DNA of 64,000 nucleotides from Nannobrachium achirus (GCA_963921795.1 OY997661.1:39826122-39890121); one strand, 5' to 3'; positions 32,046 to 43,039 are shown, counted from the first letter of the stretch. The notes: a model not told the origin generated them from the letters alone. Numbers and translations: made by a program.

Positions 32046-32101
32046 CTGAAAGCTGTCTTGGAAACTTCCAGAGGAAGGGTCTGTTTTTCCGATCTCGTCG
32101 T
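32046..32101 (-). CDS. dock9: DOCK9 exon: just after PH domain
   Basis: 56 bp completing the split codon of the previous exon, then DDEIGKTDPSSGSFQDSFQ. Acceptor CTCCCACAG, donor CAG|GTACCC. Short, acidic and serine-rich, as expected for the post-PH linker. Phase fits both neighbours exactly. Sequence conservation is weak, so this is the least certain of the 17 exons. Confidence 0.82.
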
Positions 32102-32329
32102 CTGTGGGAGAGATTAACAGGAGGTGAGGCTAGCAAATGGAAGGATGGAACTTAAACACAGGAGACAGGTTGGCATCTCTGACAGAGACATGGAGGGTCA
32201 GGAAATAACGGCCGCTAATAATTCCTCTTCCTCACATGATGAACGAGTTTAAATGAGGAAACATCCTCGATATAAATGATTCAGCGAGCCACGGAAACAA
32301 ACAGCTCAAAACGACACACAACTAGGGAC
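32102..32329. other. Intronic, nothing recognised
   Basis: Unique-looking. Confidence 0.4.
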
Positions 32330-32379
32330 CGAATTATATGAAAATGTCATGTCACAATTATTGTGACCAATTAACTCAG

Positions 32380-33037
32380 TTAGCGCCGGGCGACTTTACG
32401 AGCGACTAGTTCACTATGGCGTTTGGTGCCGAGCGACTCGGAGCGACTTTTATATAAAAGCATTGTTTAAGCTTTTAATATGTGTTTATAGACGGAGCGA
32501 AATGGTTAGCTTACCTCAGCTAATGTCCACACGTAAACCGTGAAAAAAAAGGATACGATTATGACGTCACCTTTAAACCAGGGCTTCCTGTTGACAACAG
32601 GCCTCTGCTAGCGTTAGCCTCAATGCAACCATCCGACCCTCACGTAGCTTCACTAGGTCGGATTTTGATTCTGAAACTTTCTGTGTGGCATCTATATACG
32701 TCCCGATGCCCATACCAATGGTGGTTTGAGACGATCAAGCACGAATTGAACAGTATTGAGCTGAAATGCTGACCGGCGGCCCGTCCATGTTAAGTCAATG
32801 AGGACCAAGTCAGCGTCTCATCCTGTTATGTGGATTTAAACAGGCTTAACATGGGACCATGTCAGTGTATGGTGTATGGTGGTCTCTAGTGGTCATCTGG
32901 TGGTATGGTATGATGAACGTGCATTCGTTAAGGTGGTCTGGTTAAGGTGGTCTGGGGGGATACAAAATAGCTATTTCCTGGCGTTATAAGCGCACATTCA
33001 TATTCATATTTTGGAAATCTGGCCCTGTATGAGTTAA
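32380..33037. mobile_element. TTAACTCA-ended element inside family D copy
   Basis: Ends TTAACTCAGTTAGCGCC and ATGAGTTAA (inverted TTAACTCAT). TTAA at both ends suggests a piggyBac-like insertion. The interior GCGACT and GAGCGAC words are unrecognised. Confidence 0.65.
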
Positions 33038-33083
33038 AGAAAGAAGACTTGTATGAAGTATGTTATTTCCAATTATAGAGGGT

Positions 33084-33740
33084 TTAACCCTTAGAGTGCT
33101 TGTCGGCTAGCGATGGAATCCGGAGGGACGATCCCGAACTAGTCCGGCTCTTTTTGTCGGCTAGCAACGCAAAGCTTTGGTCCTTACCGTGAGCTGATTA
33201 TTGACGCTGTAGGTGGTCCGAGGGCCGCTGTTGTTTACCGCGATCACTAAGCACATTTTCGTCCAATTTATTCTATGTAATCCAATGCAGATGGCCAACT
33301 TTAAAGCCCATTTTCTCTGAATCTATGCTTTTCTGGAAGAGGAAAGCCTTTATTCGCGGCAAAATAGCCGAAAAATGTGCTTCTAACAATAACATTAGCC
33401 TAGAGGTAATGGAAGCCAAGGCCTTCCGGCGCATTGTGATGACACGCACGAAAGTCATCGCACACGTCACGGCTGCACAGGGCTTGCGCAGCTACAGCGT
33501 TCGCCTATGGGGCTTAGGCCGGCCACCCAGCAGGAGTTGGCTCCATCTAGTGGTGGCACTAGATAAGTTAAATGCAGTGGTGTGATATGGATTTTAGAAG
33601 TGTGGGTCCTCTAAATTCATGACGTCATGCGCGCACGCTGTTTTTATTGTTAATTAGTGTGTGCATATGAGGCGCGCGTGCGTGCAGCAAAATAAGTGTG
33701 GGCTCGCCGAGCCCACGCGAGCCCATGGCATCTCACCCCT
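33084..33740. mobile_element. Second TTAA insert inside family D copy
   Basis: The uninterrupted sequence GAGGGTTTTAAGTGGTACC (19215-19235) is here broken into GAGGGTTTAACCC.. and ..CTGGTTAAATGGTACC, i.e. a TTAA duplication. Contains two GTCGGCTAGC words. Confidence 0.7.
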
Positions 33741-33865
33741 GGTTAAATGGTACCGGATATGCAGCTCGGCAAATAAAAGTTGAATTGATCCCAATGCATG
33801 ACGCAGGATAATTTCACCAATAGATTTGAATCTCCACGGTGCAATTATTGTGAGCATTAATCGCA

Positions 33866-33870
33866 CACGC

Positions 33871-33916
<46 letters not shown>
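33866..33916. repeat. (AC)n microsatellite forming a splice donor
   Basis: In gene sense this is (GT)n starting at intron position +1 of the DOCK9 exon 33917-34091. The 5' splice site is therefore the first GT of the repeat. Confidence 0.95.
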
Positions 33917-33917
<1 letters not shown>

Positions 33918-34091
33918 GTCATGAAGGTCTCCGTTCCTCTTCTCCTGCATGGCCTGCTCGAAGGAGCTGTGGAGGATCTTGTTGAGCGTGTTGATCCACT
34001 CGTCCATCTCCGCCTCGCTGTCGGCGGCCAGCAGGTACGTGCTCTTGTCCTGCATCTTCAGCTCAAAGGCAAACCGGCGCACCTTGCTGTT
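33917..34091 (-). CDS. dock9: DOCK9 exon: C-terminal half of PH domain
   Basis: 175 bp: NSKVRRFAFELKMQDKSTYL, LAADSEAEMDEWINTLNKIL, HSSFEQAMQEKRNGDLHD plus one base. EMDEWINTLNKIL is the C-terminal PH helix with its invariant tryptophan. Acceptor GTCTTTCAG. The donor is G|GTGTGTGT, inside a microsatellite. DOCK9's PH domain binds membrane phosphoinositides in known members. Confidence 0.98.
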
Positions 34092-34567
34092 CTGAAAGAC
34101 CACGCAGACGGCAAGGTAGGCCGCGTCAATACATTTAACACTCGGGTGACTGAAAAAAATCACTTCCACATTTATCAGTCAAATTGACAGGTAAATTCTC
34201 TCCCTTTTGGCCCAGGAGAGCAACACCTCCTCCCCTGCTGCCAGCGGGGGTTCTATTGTCTTCCAAATGTGAATTAGCATTTCAAATGGGGAGCGCAAAA
34301 GGTGTGAAATTCTCTCCCTTCTGGGAGGGGGAGGAATGGGTGAGACCTGTCTTTATGACGATAACTAACAGTAAGAGTGGTATAATGGTATATTATTTCA
34401 TACTTAGGAAACGTTTCAGAAGGGGAAAAAAAACGAGAACATAATGTCTTGAGTATTTAGGAAAAGTCATGGAAGGGGAAATTTCTAGACCTTCACAGGG
34501 AGAGTTATTGCACTTTGTGATCTCAAAATCGGTCAAAATGACCTGTTAGTCACCCGTGTGTTAAAAC
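34092..34567. other. Intronic, nothing recognised
   Basis: Contains two CAAATTCTCTCCCTT-like halves (near 34192 and 34307) in a loosely repeated segment. No exon. Confidence 0.4.
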
Positions 34568-34686
34568 AGTGGTTCTGAAACCTTTTCATTTTGTGGTACA
34601 TTGGAACTGGAGTTACAGACCTGTAAGGGTCCACTTGGACCCCCTGAGGGTCCCTGGACCCCACTTTGAGAACCACTGATTTAAAC

Positions 34687-35004
34687 CAGTGGTTCTCAAC
34701 CAGTGGTCCGGGGACCACCAGTGGTCCTTAAGCGGGTTCCAGGTGGTCACCAGCTAAATGATGGAAGCGTCGGTAACCAAATGGACCATTTTTAATGGGT
34801 TTTAATGGACCAATGTTTGCTTGTTATCTCCCCTATGTATACCAACATCAATACAGCATGGAATTGTGGACAAAATCTCATCCAACGTTAACAAAATATG
34901 CTACATTTTTGGGTCTCAATGGCTAAATCTCATCAAATGGTGGTCCGTGGCTCAAATACCAAATAAATAATGGACCTTGATATGAAAAGGGTTGAAAACC
35001 ACTG
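34687..35004. mobile_element. hAT-type MITE, 318 bp, perfect 8-bp TSD
   Basis: CAGTGGTTCTCAACC to GGTTGAAAACCACTG, flanked by ATTTAAAC at 34679-34686 and 35005-35012. The preceding 34568-34678 segment (CAGTGGTTCTGAAACC..TTTGAGAACCACTG) is a second, smaller member placed head to tail. Confidence 0.92.
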
Positions 35005-35189
35005 ATTTAAACCAGATCACTGGTGACACCAGTGGTCCTTGAGCGGGTTCCAGGTGTTCACCAGCGAAATGATGGAAGCGTTGGTAACCAAATGGACCAT
35101 TTTTAGATCTTTAACTCTTGAGAGCTTAAAATGAAACCAAATGGACCCATGCTCTGACATCACGCTCTGACATCACTGTGATGTCAGGG

Positions 35190-35530
35190 GAACCACAGAA
35201 ACAGATTCTCCTTTACGCCCATATATGGAGATCCCTGATGTCATCAATATTATATGGAGGCCACATCGGCCACATACCACACTAAAATAATCCATATACA
35301 GTATGGCCAAGACAGATGGCCAAGACAGCCCATATCTGTGTGGCTGGTTCTACAGACAGGGACCTCCATATATGGGCATAAACGATTGTATGTATGATGT
35401 CAGATGTCACAGACGTCATAGAATAACTGAGTAAGCATGATTGGGGTCTCACTGCATATCTCCATATGCAGTACATCGATCTCCATATATGGGTACCAGG
35501 GGTCTCCATATATGGGTAACTGGTCCGATA
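35190..35530. repeat. Degenerate CCATATATGG array remnants
   Basis: CCATATATGG-type words near 35219, 35369, 35482 and 35504 sit in pieces of the 37-bp unit and AGCCACATCGGCCACAT-like sequence, as around 17570-17960. Confidence 0.75.
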
Positions 35531-35544
35531 TACATGTTGGTTCT

Positions 35545-35626
35545 ATTGTGAAAATAGCAGATCTACATGCTCACAACGCCTCGCGTTGCAAGGTGTTGTG
35601 AGCATGTAGATCGGCTATTTCCACAA
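35545..35626. repeat. HPM hairpin 20 with compensatory change
   Basis: Outer arms ATTGTGAAAATAGC and GCTATTTCCACAAT. The core reads ACATGCTC / GAGCATGT instead of ACAAGCTC / GAGCTTGT, so both arms changed together. Confidence 0.95.
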
Positions 35627-36005
35627 TTTCTGCCTCTAATATTTGACAATTTGGCCAATGTTTAATTTGTCATTTTTAATGTATTAAAATGTCCTTAAAT
35701 TGTCACTTTGGAAATGTGCAGATACCCTCTTAAACTTAAACTTTATGTTGGTTTGTTTACTGTTGAGTGAGAAAACAATGTTGCACACTACGTTAATCAT
35801 CTGGGGACCCCCCCAAAGAATAATTTGGGGACCCCTCTGGGGGTCCCCACCCACAAGTTCCTTCCTCTTGGGAGCAAGAATGTTCATGACACATTTCATG
35901 GCAATGTGTCTATATTATGACATTTGATATTTGTCCTAGTATTAGTAACTGTAGATCTTCTTCACGGCAACCATGACATGAAATAGTACAGTGAGTGAAG
36001 CCAAG
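35627..36005. other. Intronic, repeat-derived
   Basis: A segment with CAATTTCTGCCTCTAATATTTGACA and CTGGGGACCCCCCCAAAG also appears near 45540-45700 and (inverted) 56230-56330, so it is an interspersed repeat that carries the HPM. Edges unclear. Confidence 0.55.
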
Positions 36006-36790
36006 TGTTACCAATGATATTAATTTAAAGGTAGGGGTGGTAAGTGATATTTTTTTGGTTAAAACAACGTTTTTTGTTAACAGGTTAAAGCACTATTTTC
36101 TGATAGTAATCATTGCTATAGAGTGTTTGTTCAGTAACAGGAGTCTATTGGTCAGAAAATACATTTTCAGGTGGGCTGCAACATTTCAGCCAATCAAGAG
36201 AGAGCACACTTATCAGCTTAATTTTTATAGTGTTCCAATTCCATCCAATTTCACTTTGTCGTTGTCGGGTGGAAACCTTGTTTGTCCAAAACCGTTCCTT
36301 TTTTTATTGTTTTAAAAACAAGTTAAAGTAGTGAAAATATCCGATCTACAAGCACACAACCTTGTACATCTGCTATTTTCACTACTTTTGTTGTGACACT
36401 TTTGTATGATGAAGTAGGGCTTTAATTTACGGAGAAAAAAAAACATACACATTGGAAACTTGGAGCTACGAGGTTTCCGCCAGACAACGACAACTTGTTT
36501 AATCTGTATCCTATCTGAGTTCTCAATCCTGATTGGATAGAATTGGTATCCTGAAAATGCATTCTCTCTTCCATAAAGAGCTGGAGAGACTCCTTTTACT
36601 ACTACTATCAGAATATAGAGCTATTTAACACTTATTTTAACCAAAGAAAATCACTTACCACTACCTTAAAGGACCCATTCCATTTAGTGTAGCAGAACCT
36701 TTCCCGTGAGCAAACATGCAAAATAGCAGCATCCAGACTCTGTTTGACCTGAGTGGGGTGGAACTTTAATTAGTATCATTGGTAACACAT
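36006..36790. mobile_element. Inverted-repeat element with nested family B inner unit
   Basis: Outer ends GTGTTACCAATGATA and TATCATTGGTAACAC. A second inverted pair TTAAAGGTAGGGGTGGTAAGTG / CACTTACCACTACCTTAA sits inside, and the 36257-36500 family B inner unit is nested within that. Confidence 0.83.
36325..36388. repeat. HPM hairpin 21 (shortened)
   Basis: Left AAAGTAGTGAAAATATCCGA and right TGCTATTTTCACTACTTT. The inner stem is deleted to CACACAACCTTG. Confidence 0.85.
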
Positions 36791-36948
36791 GTTTACCATT
36801 TAACCCTAGCATTTCGTGTCAACATGGCTGTTGGGAATAGGCCTATTCTCACTGCTTGAAAGATGCACGGATGCAAGGTAACAAACTTGTTACAGTTGTA
36901 ACAATGAGTCTTCTATTCCGTTTTCTTCTGTGTTCTCTTGGTCCTCTT

Positions 36949-37209
36949 GAAGGCCTTTTCCACCGGTTTCAGAACCAGTGCCGGTTCAACTTTCTTGGAA
37001 CCTTGGTTCGTTCCTGCGAACCGGCTTGCATTTCCACCAGATTGAACCATGATTGAACTACAGGAACCAAGGATTTTGTGGTTCCCGTTCGGAACCAACT
37101 TTTACGGTTCGGAACCAACTCTGGTTCTCGGTGGAAAAGCTCACCTCTGGTTCATCCCATAGGCGGGAGAAAGAACCAGAACCGGTTCTTTGCCAGTGGA
37201 AAAGGCCCT
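36949..37209. mobile_element. Palindromic MITE, AAGGCCTTTTCCAC ends
   Basis: AAGGCCTTTTCCACCGG and CAGTGGAAAAGGCCCTT ends, with many GGAACC/GGTTCC words inside giving extensive self-complementarity. ORFs on both strands are by-products. Confidence 0.75.
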
Positions 37210-38067
37210 TGGAGTCATGTCCTTCAGAGCTGTTCTCTCTACCTGGTTCCAATTTCTTCTCGCTGTGGTGACAATACTCTCTCTTGGGCCTGATGAGGAG
37301 CCACAAGGCTCGAAATGTCACTACTGTATATGCCTCACTATATTTGTTATAAATAAGTTGAAGGGGAACCCTGTAATTTTCCTTTGCTTTGGGCTCTAAT
37401 GAAAAAAGGATATGAATTGAATATCGCCACTGTTTTTGTAGAGATCTTGCATCTCCATAATATTTAACCTTTTAATGTATTTTCAGAAATTAATGCCCTA
37501 TCATATATTTCTTTGTATGACAGCGTCGCTCAAAAGTAGCAACAATAGGCGATCAACTTGTCACATTTCGACAAGTTGTGAGCTTGTGCTAGTTGTGAGC
37601 TTGCGCGAGAGATACGCTAATCGCGTAGAAAATAATCGATAGTTGCTAAACAGGTGTGACCTTTATCAGGGCTGTCCTTTTGAATTGTCATAGATGGTTA
37701 AACACAGCTGAAGGTAATAGCGTTAACTCTGGATCTGTTTCATTTAGGGGTTTTGTGTGAAAAGCACTGCGAGAAGATCTGCCCGCGATTATAGCGCTCG
37801 GTGATTTCTTCCCAAGCGTTTCTAGATATCTAGCAATTGATATTTGGCTCCGTCGCAAACTGGACATAGTATGAAAGAGGTTGCGCACCCAGAGAAGATC
37901 CGTGTTAAATGATTAGAACATAATCTAGGGATAATTAAGGTATAACTGTGTTTGTTTCTGTCTAATGAAAACATATTATTTCTAATTACAAACACATTAT
38001 TTCTTATTATGGCTTTATTCTGTCTTATTCTGTACTGTAAATTAGCATGGGACCGAAATAGGTGGAT
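37210..38067. other. Intronic, one decayed HPM
   Basis: A worn HPM relative lies near 37535-37600 (GGCGATCAACTTGTCAC..GTTGTGAGCTTG). The rest is unrecognised. Confidence 0.4.
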
Positions 38068-38069
38068 TA

Positions 38070-38400
38070 AAGCCCTTTGCACACAGGACAGTTGTGTTTT
38101 TTTTCGTTTGCTGCATGAATAAAACGCATTGGATTTGGTGTGCAATGCTTTGCGGAATCGGCGCTGCGGATCCCTAAAGGAGTCATAAAAGGAATGATGA
38201 GTTTTTTACCGCATGCGACAAGACGCACAAATCGAACTGGGTTCGATCGAGAGAAAAAACGCACGGCCGCAGCCACTCGTCGCACGGCTAATTCGGATCC
38301 GGTGTGCATGAGGTCATAGAGAATCTTTGTTTTCTTTTTAAAAAATGAAATTGTCCGTTTTATCCGTGCGGATAAACGCGCCTGTGTGCAAAGGGCTTAA
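38070..38400. mobile_element. Family I MITE, copy 2 (inverted)
   Basis: TTAAAGCCCTTTGCACACAG to CTGTGTGCAAAGGGCTTAA. Interior matches 21740-22027 in the opposite orientation. Confidence 0.85.
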
Positions 38401-38405
38401 GACTG

Positions 38406-38480
38406 GGCGGCCCGGGGAGCGATAGCGGCAACCTTCCTATTCCCATGCGGCGTCTCTACCCACTCAGCTACTGCCGCCCC
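38406..38480 (-). mobile_element. tRNA-derived SINE head fragment
   Basis: On the minus strand GGCGGCAGTAGCTGAGTGGG resembles a tRNA A-box region. The B-box side is degraded (GGAAGGTTGCCGC). Short fragment. Confidence 0.55.
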
Positions 38481-38865
38481 ACGCCCCACAATATGCCTCG
38501 TCGTATTCCCATGAACCACGCCAGCTGTTAAGTCTTATTCTGTAACAGATTTGCATCTCCGCTGGGTGCACGCGCTCTCCTGTGTATGTCTGGAGTCCCA
38601 CTCTGCAGCTGATTAGAGAAAGGAGGCTGACTTGTGCACAATCCTTCCGTGTTTAGCTAGGTTCTTGTAAGGGGATGTGGCCTGGAAACTTCCTCTGAAA
38701 AGTGTTTGTTTTATTTTTATGAAAATGCTTTGGTTCCTTGAACTGGTTTATTTGCGACAGTTGGTGGAGTTCACGGATAACCTTGTTCTGTAAACAATTG
38801 AAAACTAAAGGGCTGAACATCCATTTTCCGCCTCCTCCTTGCGGAAGCATGATTATAGCAGTATT

Positions 38866-39342
38866 CAGGGGTGTCGCACCAAATTCTGGGCCCTGGGTAG
38901 GCTGCTTTAACTATTGAAAAATAGCAGATATACAAGCTCACAGCGCGGCACCGAGTGCCGCTCTGCGAGCTTGTAGATCTAGATATTTTTGAAAAAATCG
39001 TGAAAACGTGTGCAAGTCTTTGAAAATTTCAAATCCTTCTAAGGTTTTTTGAAAAACCTAATTTTCTATGTCAGTGGTGCTCGATCTGTTTCATGTGAAG
39101 GACCCTCAAAATATTTAGTTCCAGGGACCCCTCCAGAAGCAACATTTGAGTACAAATGTTCGCTTAAAAAATGCATATATTCAAAGATTTGCGCACATTT
39201 TCATGGCTTCTCGCAGCGCTGAGAAGCTGTGAGCTTGTATATCTGCTATTTTTCAACAGCTAAAGTATAAAATAATTCCAGGCCCCTCCACCTTGGGCCC
39301 TAGTAACTCAGTCCCACTTTTCCCCCCCTTGTGACGCCCCTG
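38866..39342. mobile_element. Family F hAT-type element, perfect 8-bp TSD
   Basis: CAGGGGTGTCGCACC to TTGTGACGCCCCTG, flanked by GCAGTATT at 38858-38865 and 39343-39350. One HPM near the left end and a collapsed one near 39208-39250. Confidence 0.93.
38917..38990. repeat. HPM hairpin 23
   Basis: AAAAATAGCAGATATACAAG arm. The right arm has CTAGATATTTTT, a few mismatches. Confidence 0.9.
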
Positions 39343-39784
39343 GCAGTATTACACTGGGGGGGGTAGTAGCCTCGGGATGCAACAGTTCCCGAGCCATGTG
39401 GCCCAAAGGGCTGGAGCCTATCTCCTGTTTCTATAGTGTGAGGCGGCTTGGTGCACAAGCACATCTCCCAGCCAAAAATACACTTCCTGACTCTAGTACG
39501 TCACAGGAACTTAACACCAATACAACCCTTGATGCTGAGTGCCAGTCAGGGAGGCTTTGGGTCCTGTTTCTTTTAGTTTTTTGTATTACGCTGTACTTAT
39601 ACTCTACTGTACAGCTGTTGTACTACAACCTCCACTCTCCACTCTACCGAACTACAACTTCCACTGCTGTACTACACACCGCTCTACAGTATGTGCTGGG
39701 GCGACACAAGTGGGGGGGAAAGTGGGAATGAGTTACTAAGGCACAAGGTGGAGGGGCCTTAATTATTTTATGCTTTAACTATTG

Positions 39785-39857
39785 AAAAATAGCAGATATA
39801 CAAGCTCACAGTGCGGCACCGAGTGCCGCGCTGCAAGCTTGTAGATCTGCTATTTTT
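39785..39857. repeat. HPM hairpin 24
   Basis: AAAAATAGC arms, inner stem GCGGCACCGAGTGCCGC, small mismatches. Confidence 0.93.
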
Positions 39858-40060
39858 GAAAAGTCGTGAAAAATGTGTGGAAATCTTTGAATATGTGTAT
39901 TTTTTAAGCGAACATTTGTAACAAAACTTTGGTTCTAGGGGGTCCCTGGAACAAAATATTTTGAGATGGGGGTCCGTGGTCAAATATAATTTTGGGGGTC
40001 CTTGAAATGAAAAGGTTTGAGCACCACTGACATAAAAACATAGATTTTTCACAAATGTTC

Positions 40061-40115
40061 ATAGCAGATATACAAGCTCGCAGTGCGGCACTTGGTGCGC
40101 TTGTATATCTGCTAT
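40061..40115. repeat. HPM hairpin 25 (shortened)
   Basis: ATAGCAGATATACAAGC and GCTTGTATATCTGCTAT arms. The inner stem is partly deleted. Both arms carry the ATA variant. Confidence 0.88.
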
Positions 40116-40261
40116 TTTTCAATAGCTAAAGCACAAAATAATGCGTAATAATACGTTCTCAGTCTAAAAGGGTTAAACCCCCTCCCCCTATGAAGAACAT
40201 TCATGGGGGGCCCCCGCAGTGAATCCTTGTACCCAGGGCCCAGAATATGGTGGGACACCCA

Positions 40262-41035
40262 GCAGGTTGGCCAATGATCCATGGGTCGGCGGTTCAAATC
40301 CCGGCTCCTCCTGTCTACATGTCAAAGTGTCCTTGGGCAAGACTCTGAACCACCAAGTTGCTCCCGGTGAGCAGGTTGGTGCCTTGCATGGTTTCCACCA
40401 CCACCGGTGTATGAATGTGTGTGTGAATCATAGACTGTATAAAAGATATGGACAAAGTGAAGCCATTGGTTTCTATGCAGCGCAAATGACACAATATGGG
40501 TCCTTGGCATGGGTGTTGCCATCATAGATTGAAATGCAACCAGAGGAGGCTATTGGCTGCCAACGGTCACGTTAAACCGCAGGGATACATGGGAGAATGT
40601 GGTCGGAGCCTCCCGAAATACAGCACACGAAGAAGAACACAGCCGGCTGGTATCAGTTTAGTTGGCCACGCCCCCCGCAACTTTATCATCAATTTTAACA
40701 TAAATGGGACCTTATTTTCACAAAACGCATATTATCGTGATTGAAAGGCAATTTTTAACTAGCGATAGGAACCATAAAGTATTCATGAAAATGTTAATTA
40801 AGGTTAGAACACGAAAGGGGAAAACGAATGGGATCCAATGGAGAACAATTCTTTTTGCAACCGGCCAGGGGGAAAACAGCGCAACTAGCGGCCAATCATA
40901 GGACGTTTTAGTTCCGTATTGGGCTAATTTTAAATTGGCGGAACTCTCCCCCCATGGTGTGAATGGGTGAATGTAATGCACATTGTAAAGCGCTTCGGAT
41001 AAAAGCGCTATATAAAATGCACCATTTTACCATTT
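40262..41035 (+). mobile_element. tRNA-derived SINE interrupted by a 528-bp element
   Basis: Head with B-box GGTTCAAATCC (40291-40301) and the GTCCTTGGGCAAGACTCTGAACC block typical of fish SINEs. The tail GTAAAGCGCTTCGGATAAAA..GCGCTATATAAAATGC resumes at 40957. The middle is broken by 40429-40956. Confidence 0.85.
40429..40956. mobile_element. ATAGACTG-type element, perfect 8-bp TSD
   Basis: Inserted in the SINE with GTGTGAAT at 40421-40428 and 40957-40964. Shares its interior with 25344-25870 (same length, 527-528 bp). Both copies have clean 8-bp duplications, suggesting a hAT-like mechanism, but the ends are not clearly inverted. Confidence 0.88.
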
Positions 41036-41080
41036 ACCCCCCTGACCCCTATACACCACTCTACAGTATGTGCATGTTAC

Positions 41081-41215
41081 CTGAACCACGCCCATGCAGG
41101 AGTCGAGGAAGATGGTTCCTTTGGGCTCCTTGGAGGTCTTCTCGTCCTTGTAGAAGTTGAGGTTGTAGGAGCCGTCGCCCAGCTGAGCCAGATGGAAGTA
41201 CCTTCTCTTGAAGGA
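41081..41215 (-). CDS. dock9: DOCK9 exon: central PH domain
   Basis: 135 bp, 45 codons, phase 0: [45 protein letters not shown]. Contains the beta strands of the PH fold with basic residues (KRR) typical of the phosphoinositide-binding face. Acceptor CCCTCCTAG, donor CAG|GTAACA. Closer to DOCK9 ([15 protein letters not shown]) than to DOCK10 or DOCK11. Confidence 0.98.
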
Positions 41216-41685
41216 CTAGGAGGGGGGTGGAAACGGAGAACATAAACAAACCAAAATGGGCCTCTTTTCTCTAAAAATACCACATAGTGGAGGGCAAGGG
41301 CGTGGGAAACTTAAAGAAAATTCACTTTAAACCGCAAGCTACTGTAGAAGAAAGAGAAAAAAAAAGAGCCAATATAGCTTCTGTATGAGAATGAAATGCC
41401 CCGGTAAACGCAAATTGAAAAGGACGCTTTACTACATCATAACCGCACAAATGTTGAGGAACGGGTACTTACTTGCATAAACAATGTTGTGCGGTTTGTA
41501 AAATGAGTAATCACATCTCCGCAATAGCATGACAGCTGTTAAAAGACACAGTGCATGGTGGTGACCCCCAGGGGTCTCCACTCCAGGGGTCAATGAGGGG
41601 GTTCCAGAGGGGTTCAGAGAGTTTAACCAGTTATACTGTACCACCCTGTTATACTTTGGCTAGGGTTAGGGTTAGAAAAATCTTG
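41216..41685. other. Intronic, nothing recognised
   Basis: Unique-looking. A short GGTTAGGGTTAG stretch near 41660 is not telomeric in length. Confidence 0.4.
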
Positions 41686-41968
41686 AAAATTTGTGCAAAT
41701 CTTTGAATATTTTGACCCGATTCTATAAGTGTCTTCTAAATCCTTCTAATGTTTTTTTTTTTTTAACTATGTTTCTGTCAGTGGTTCTCAAAATGTTTCA
41801 TGCCAAGGACCCCCAAAACTACATGTATTTGGCCAAGGACCCCCATCTCAAAATATGTTGTTCCAGGGACCCCCCCCCATCTCAAAATATTGTATCAGGG
41901 ACCCCCCAGAAGCAACTATTTGAGTTACAAATGTTCACTTTCAAAAAGATATATTCAAAGACTTGCAA

Positions 41969-41999
<31 letters not shown>

Positions 42000-42213
42000 T
42001 ATACCGTATATATATACCGTATATATATACCGTATATATATATATATATATATATCACGTTTTTTCAAAAATAGCAGATCTTCAAGCTCGCAGCGCGGCA
42101 CTCTGTGCCGCGCTGTGAGCTTGTATATCTGCTATGTTTCAATAGCTAAAGCATTCAATAATTCTAGGCCTAAATTGAAAGTACCCAGGGCCCAGAACTT
42201 GGTGCGACACCCC
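41686..42213. mobile_element. Family F/A-type element, left-truncated, with (AT)n
   Basis: Begins inside the element (AAATCTTGAAAATTTGTGC). It contains GTTTCATGCCAAGGACCCCC and a TATATATATACCGTATATAT array (41975-42056), then an HPM and the terminal GGTGCGACACCCCTG. Confidence 0.75.
42068..42136. repeat. HPM hairpin 26
   Basis: Inner stem GCGGCACTCTGTGCCGC. Small arm mismatches (CTTCAAG, GCTATG). Confidence 0.92.
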
Positions 42214-42273
42214 TGGGTACAAGGCAGACATGTTTCATGACGGGGAAACCCGCTATGGTGGTTACTCACTCAC

Positions 42274-42369
42274 CCTCATGGTGACACTGATAGCGCTGTT
42301 CATGTTTCCTTTGTACAGCCAGCCGTGTTTGGACACCCCGCCCTTCTGGGAGCCCAGCGAGGCTGTGTC
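42274..42369 (-). CDS. dock9: DOCK9 exon: N-terminal PH domain
   Basis: 96 bp, 32 codons, phase 0: [41 protein letters not shown] is the classical first PH strand. Acceptor CTCCCACAG, donor AGG|GTGAGT. This exon, 41081 and 33917 together give the whole PH domain. Confidence 0.98.
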
Positions 42370-43030
42370 CTGTGGGAGGACCAGGTAATTAGGACACAGA
42401 TCAACACAGGGAAACCGCATGGGCGTGGCACGCAAAACCCAACAACAACAGACAATGACGCACTCTCTCACATGTGGGCTCGAGCACACTGTACATGTGT
42501 GCGCGCACTGTCTGTCACTTGATCAAACACGCACGCAAGCACACACACGCACGCACATGCTTATATTACAATACTTGTGAGATCGTCAACATTTTAGAAA
42601 GTATATTTTGTGACTTACTTATGTGTAACCCTATGCTATATACACAGGGCCAGGGGTACAGTATGTGCCTTTAAAGGGACAACTTTGTTTTTTTACAACA
42701 AGGGTTCATATTTTAGATTTATTAGAGAAAAGAAAAGATGTGTGTCAAAATGTTTTAATTTAATTGTTTTAGCGATTTTAGTATTTTGATTTCAGCGGGT
42801 GGGGGCTTGTGTGAAAGTGGCTAAATATGTATTTTTAGACACAATTATAAGCCGTCAATTTCTTTATTACAATTTACACCAGCCCCCATTAGTCACATCT
42901 GCCAATGAAAGATTGTGGTGCATCTTGGGAATGAGCTTAGTGTGTCTAAAAAGACATATTTAGCCACTTGCATGCACGCCCCCAACCTGGGTTGGGGGCA
43001 TAGGAAACTGCTGAGTGCCCTCCAGGCAGT
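42370..43030. other. Intronic, nothing certain
   Basis: ACGCACGCAC and ACACAC stretches near 42525-42555. The segment 42790-42965 has inverted AAATATGTATTTTTAGACAC / GTGTCTAAAAAGACATATTT ends, a probable small MITE (about 42831-42963). Confidence 0.55.
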
Positions 43031-43039
43031 GGCGAGGGT

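Larger units (their letters stand above)
32330..33862. mobile_element. Family D hAT MITE split by two TTAA insertions
   Basis: Pieces 32330-32378, 33042-33086 and 33737-33862 align in order to 18980-19380 (CATGTCACAATTATTGTGAC; CCAATTATAGAGGGTTT; TTAAATGGTACCGGATATGC). The gaps hold two inserts bounded by TTAA. The first join is not base-exact because nearby family D sequence is deleted. Confidence 0.75.
39696..40261. mobile_element. Family F element, older copy, two HPMs
   Basis: Starts CTGGGGCGACACAAG and ends GGTGGGACACCCA. Abuts the SINE at 40262. No clean TSD. Confidence 0.75.

Noticed and set aside
41655-41672. Interstitial telomere repeat (GGTTAGGGTTAG)
   Set aside because: Only about two units, too short to distinguish from chance.
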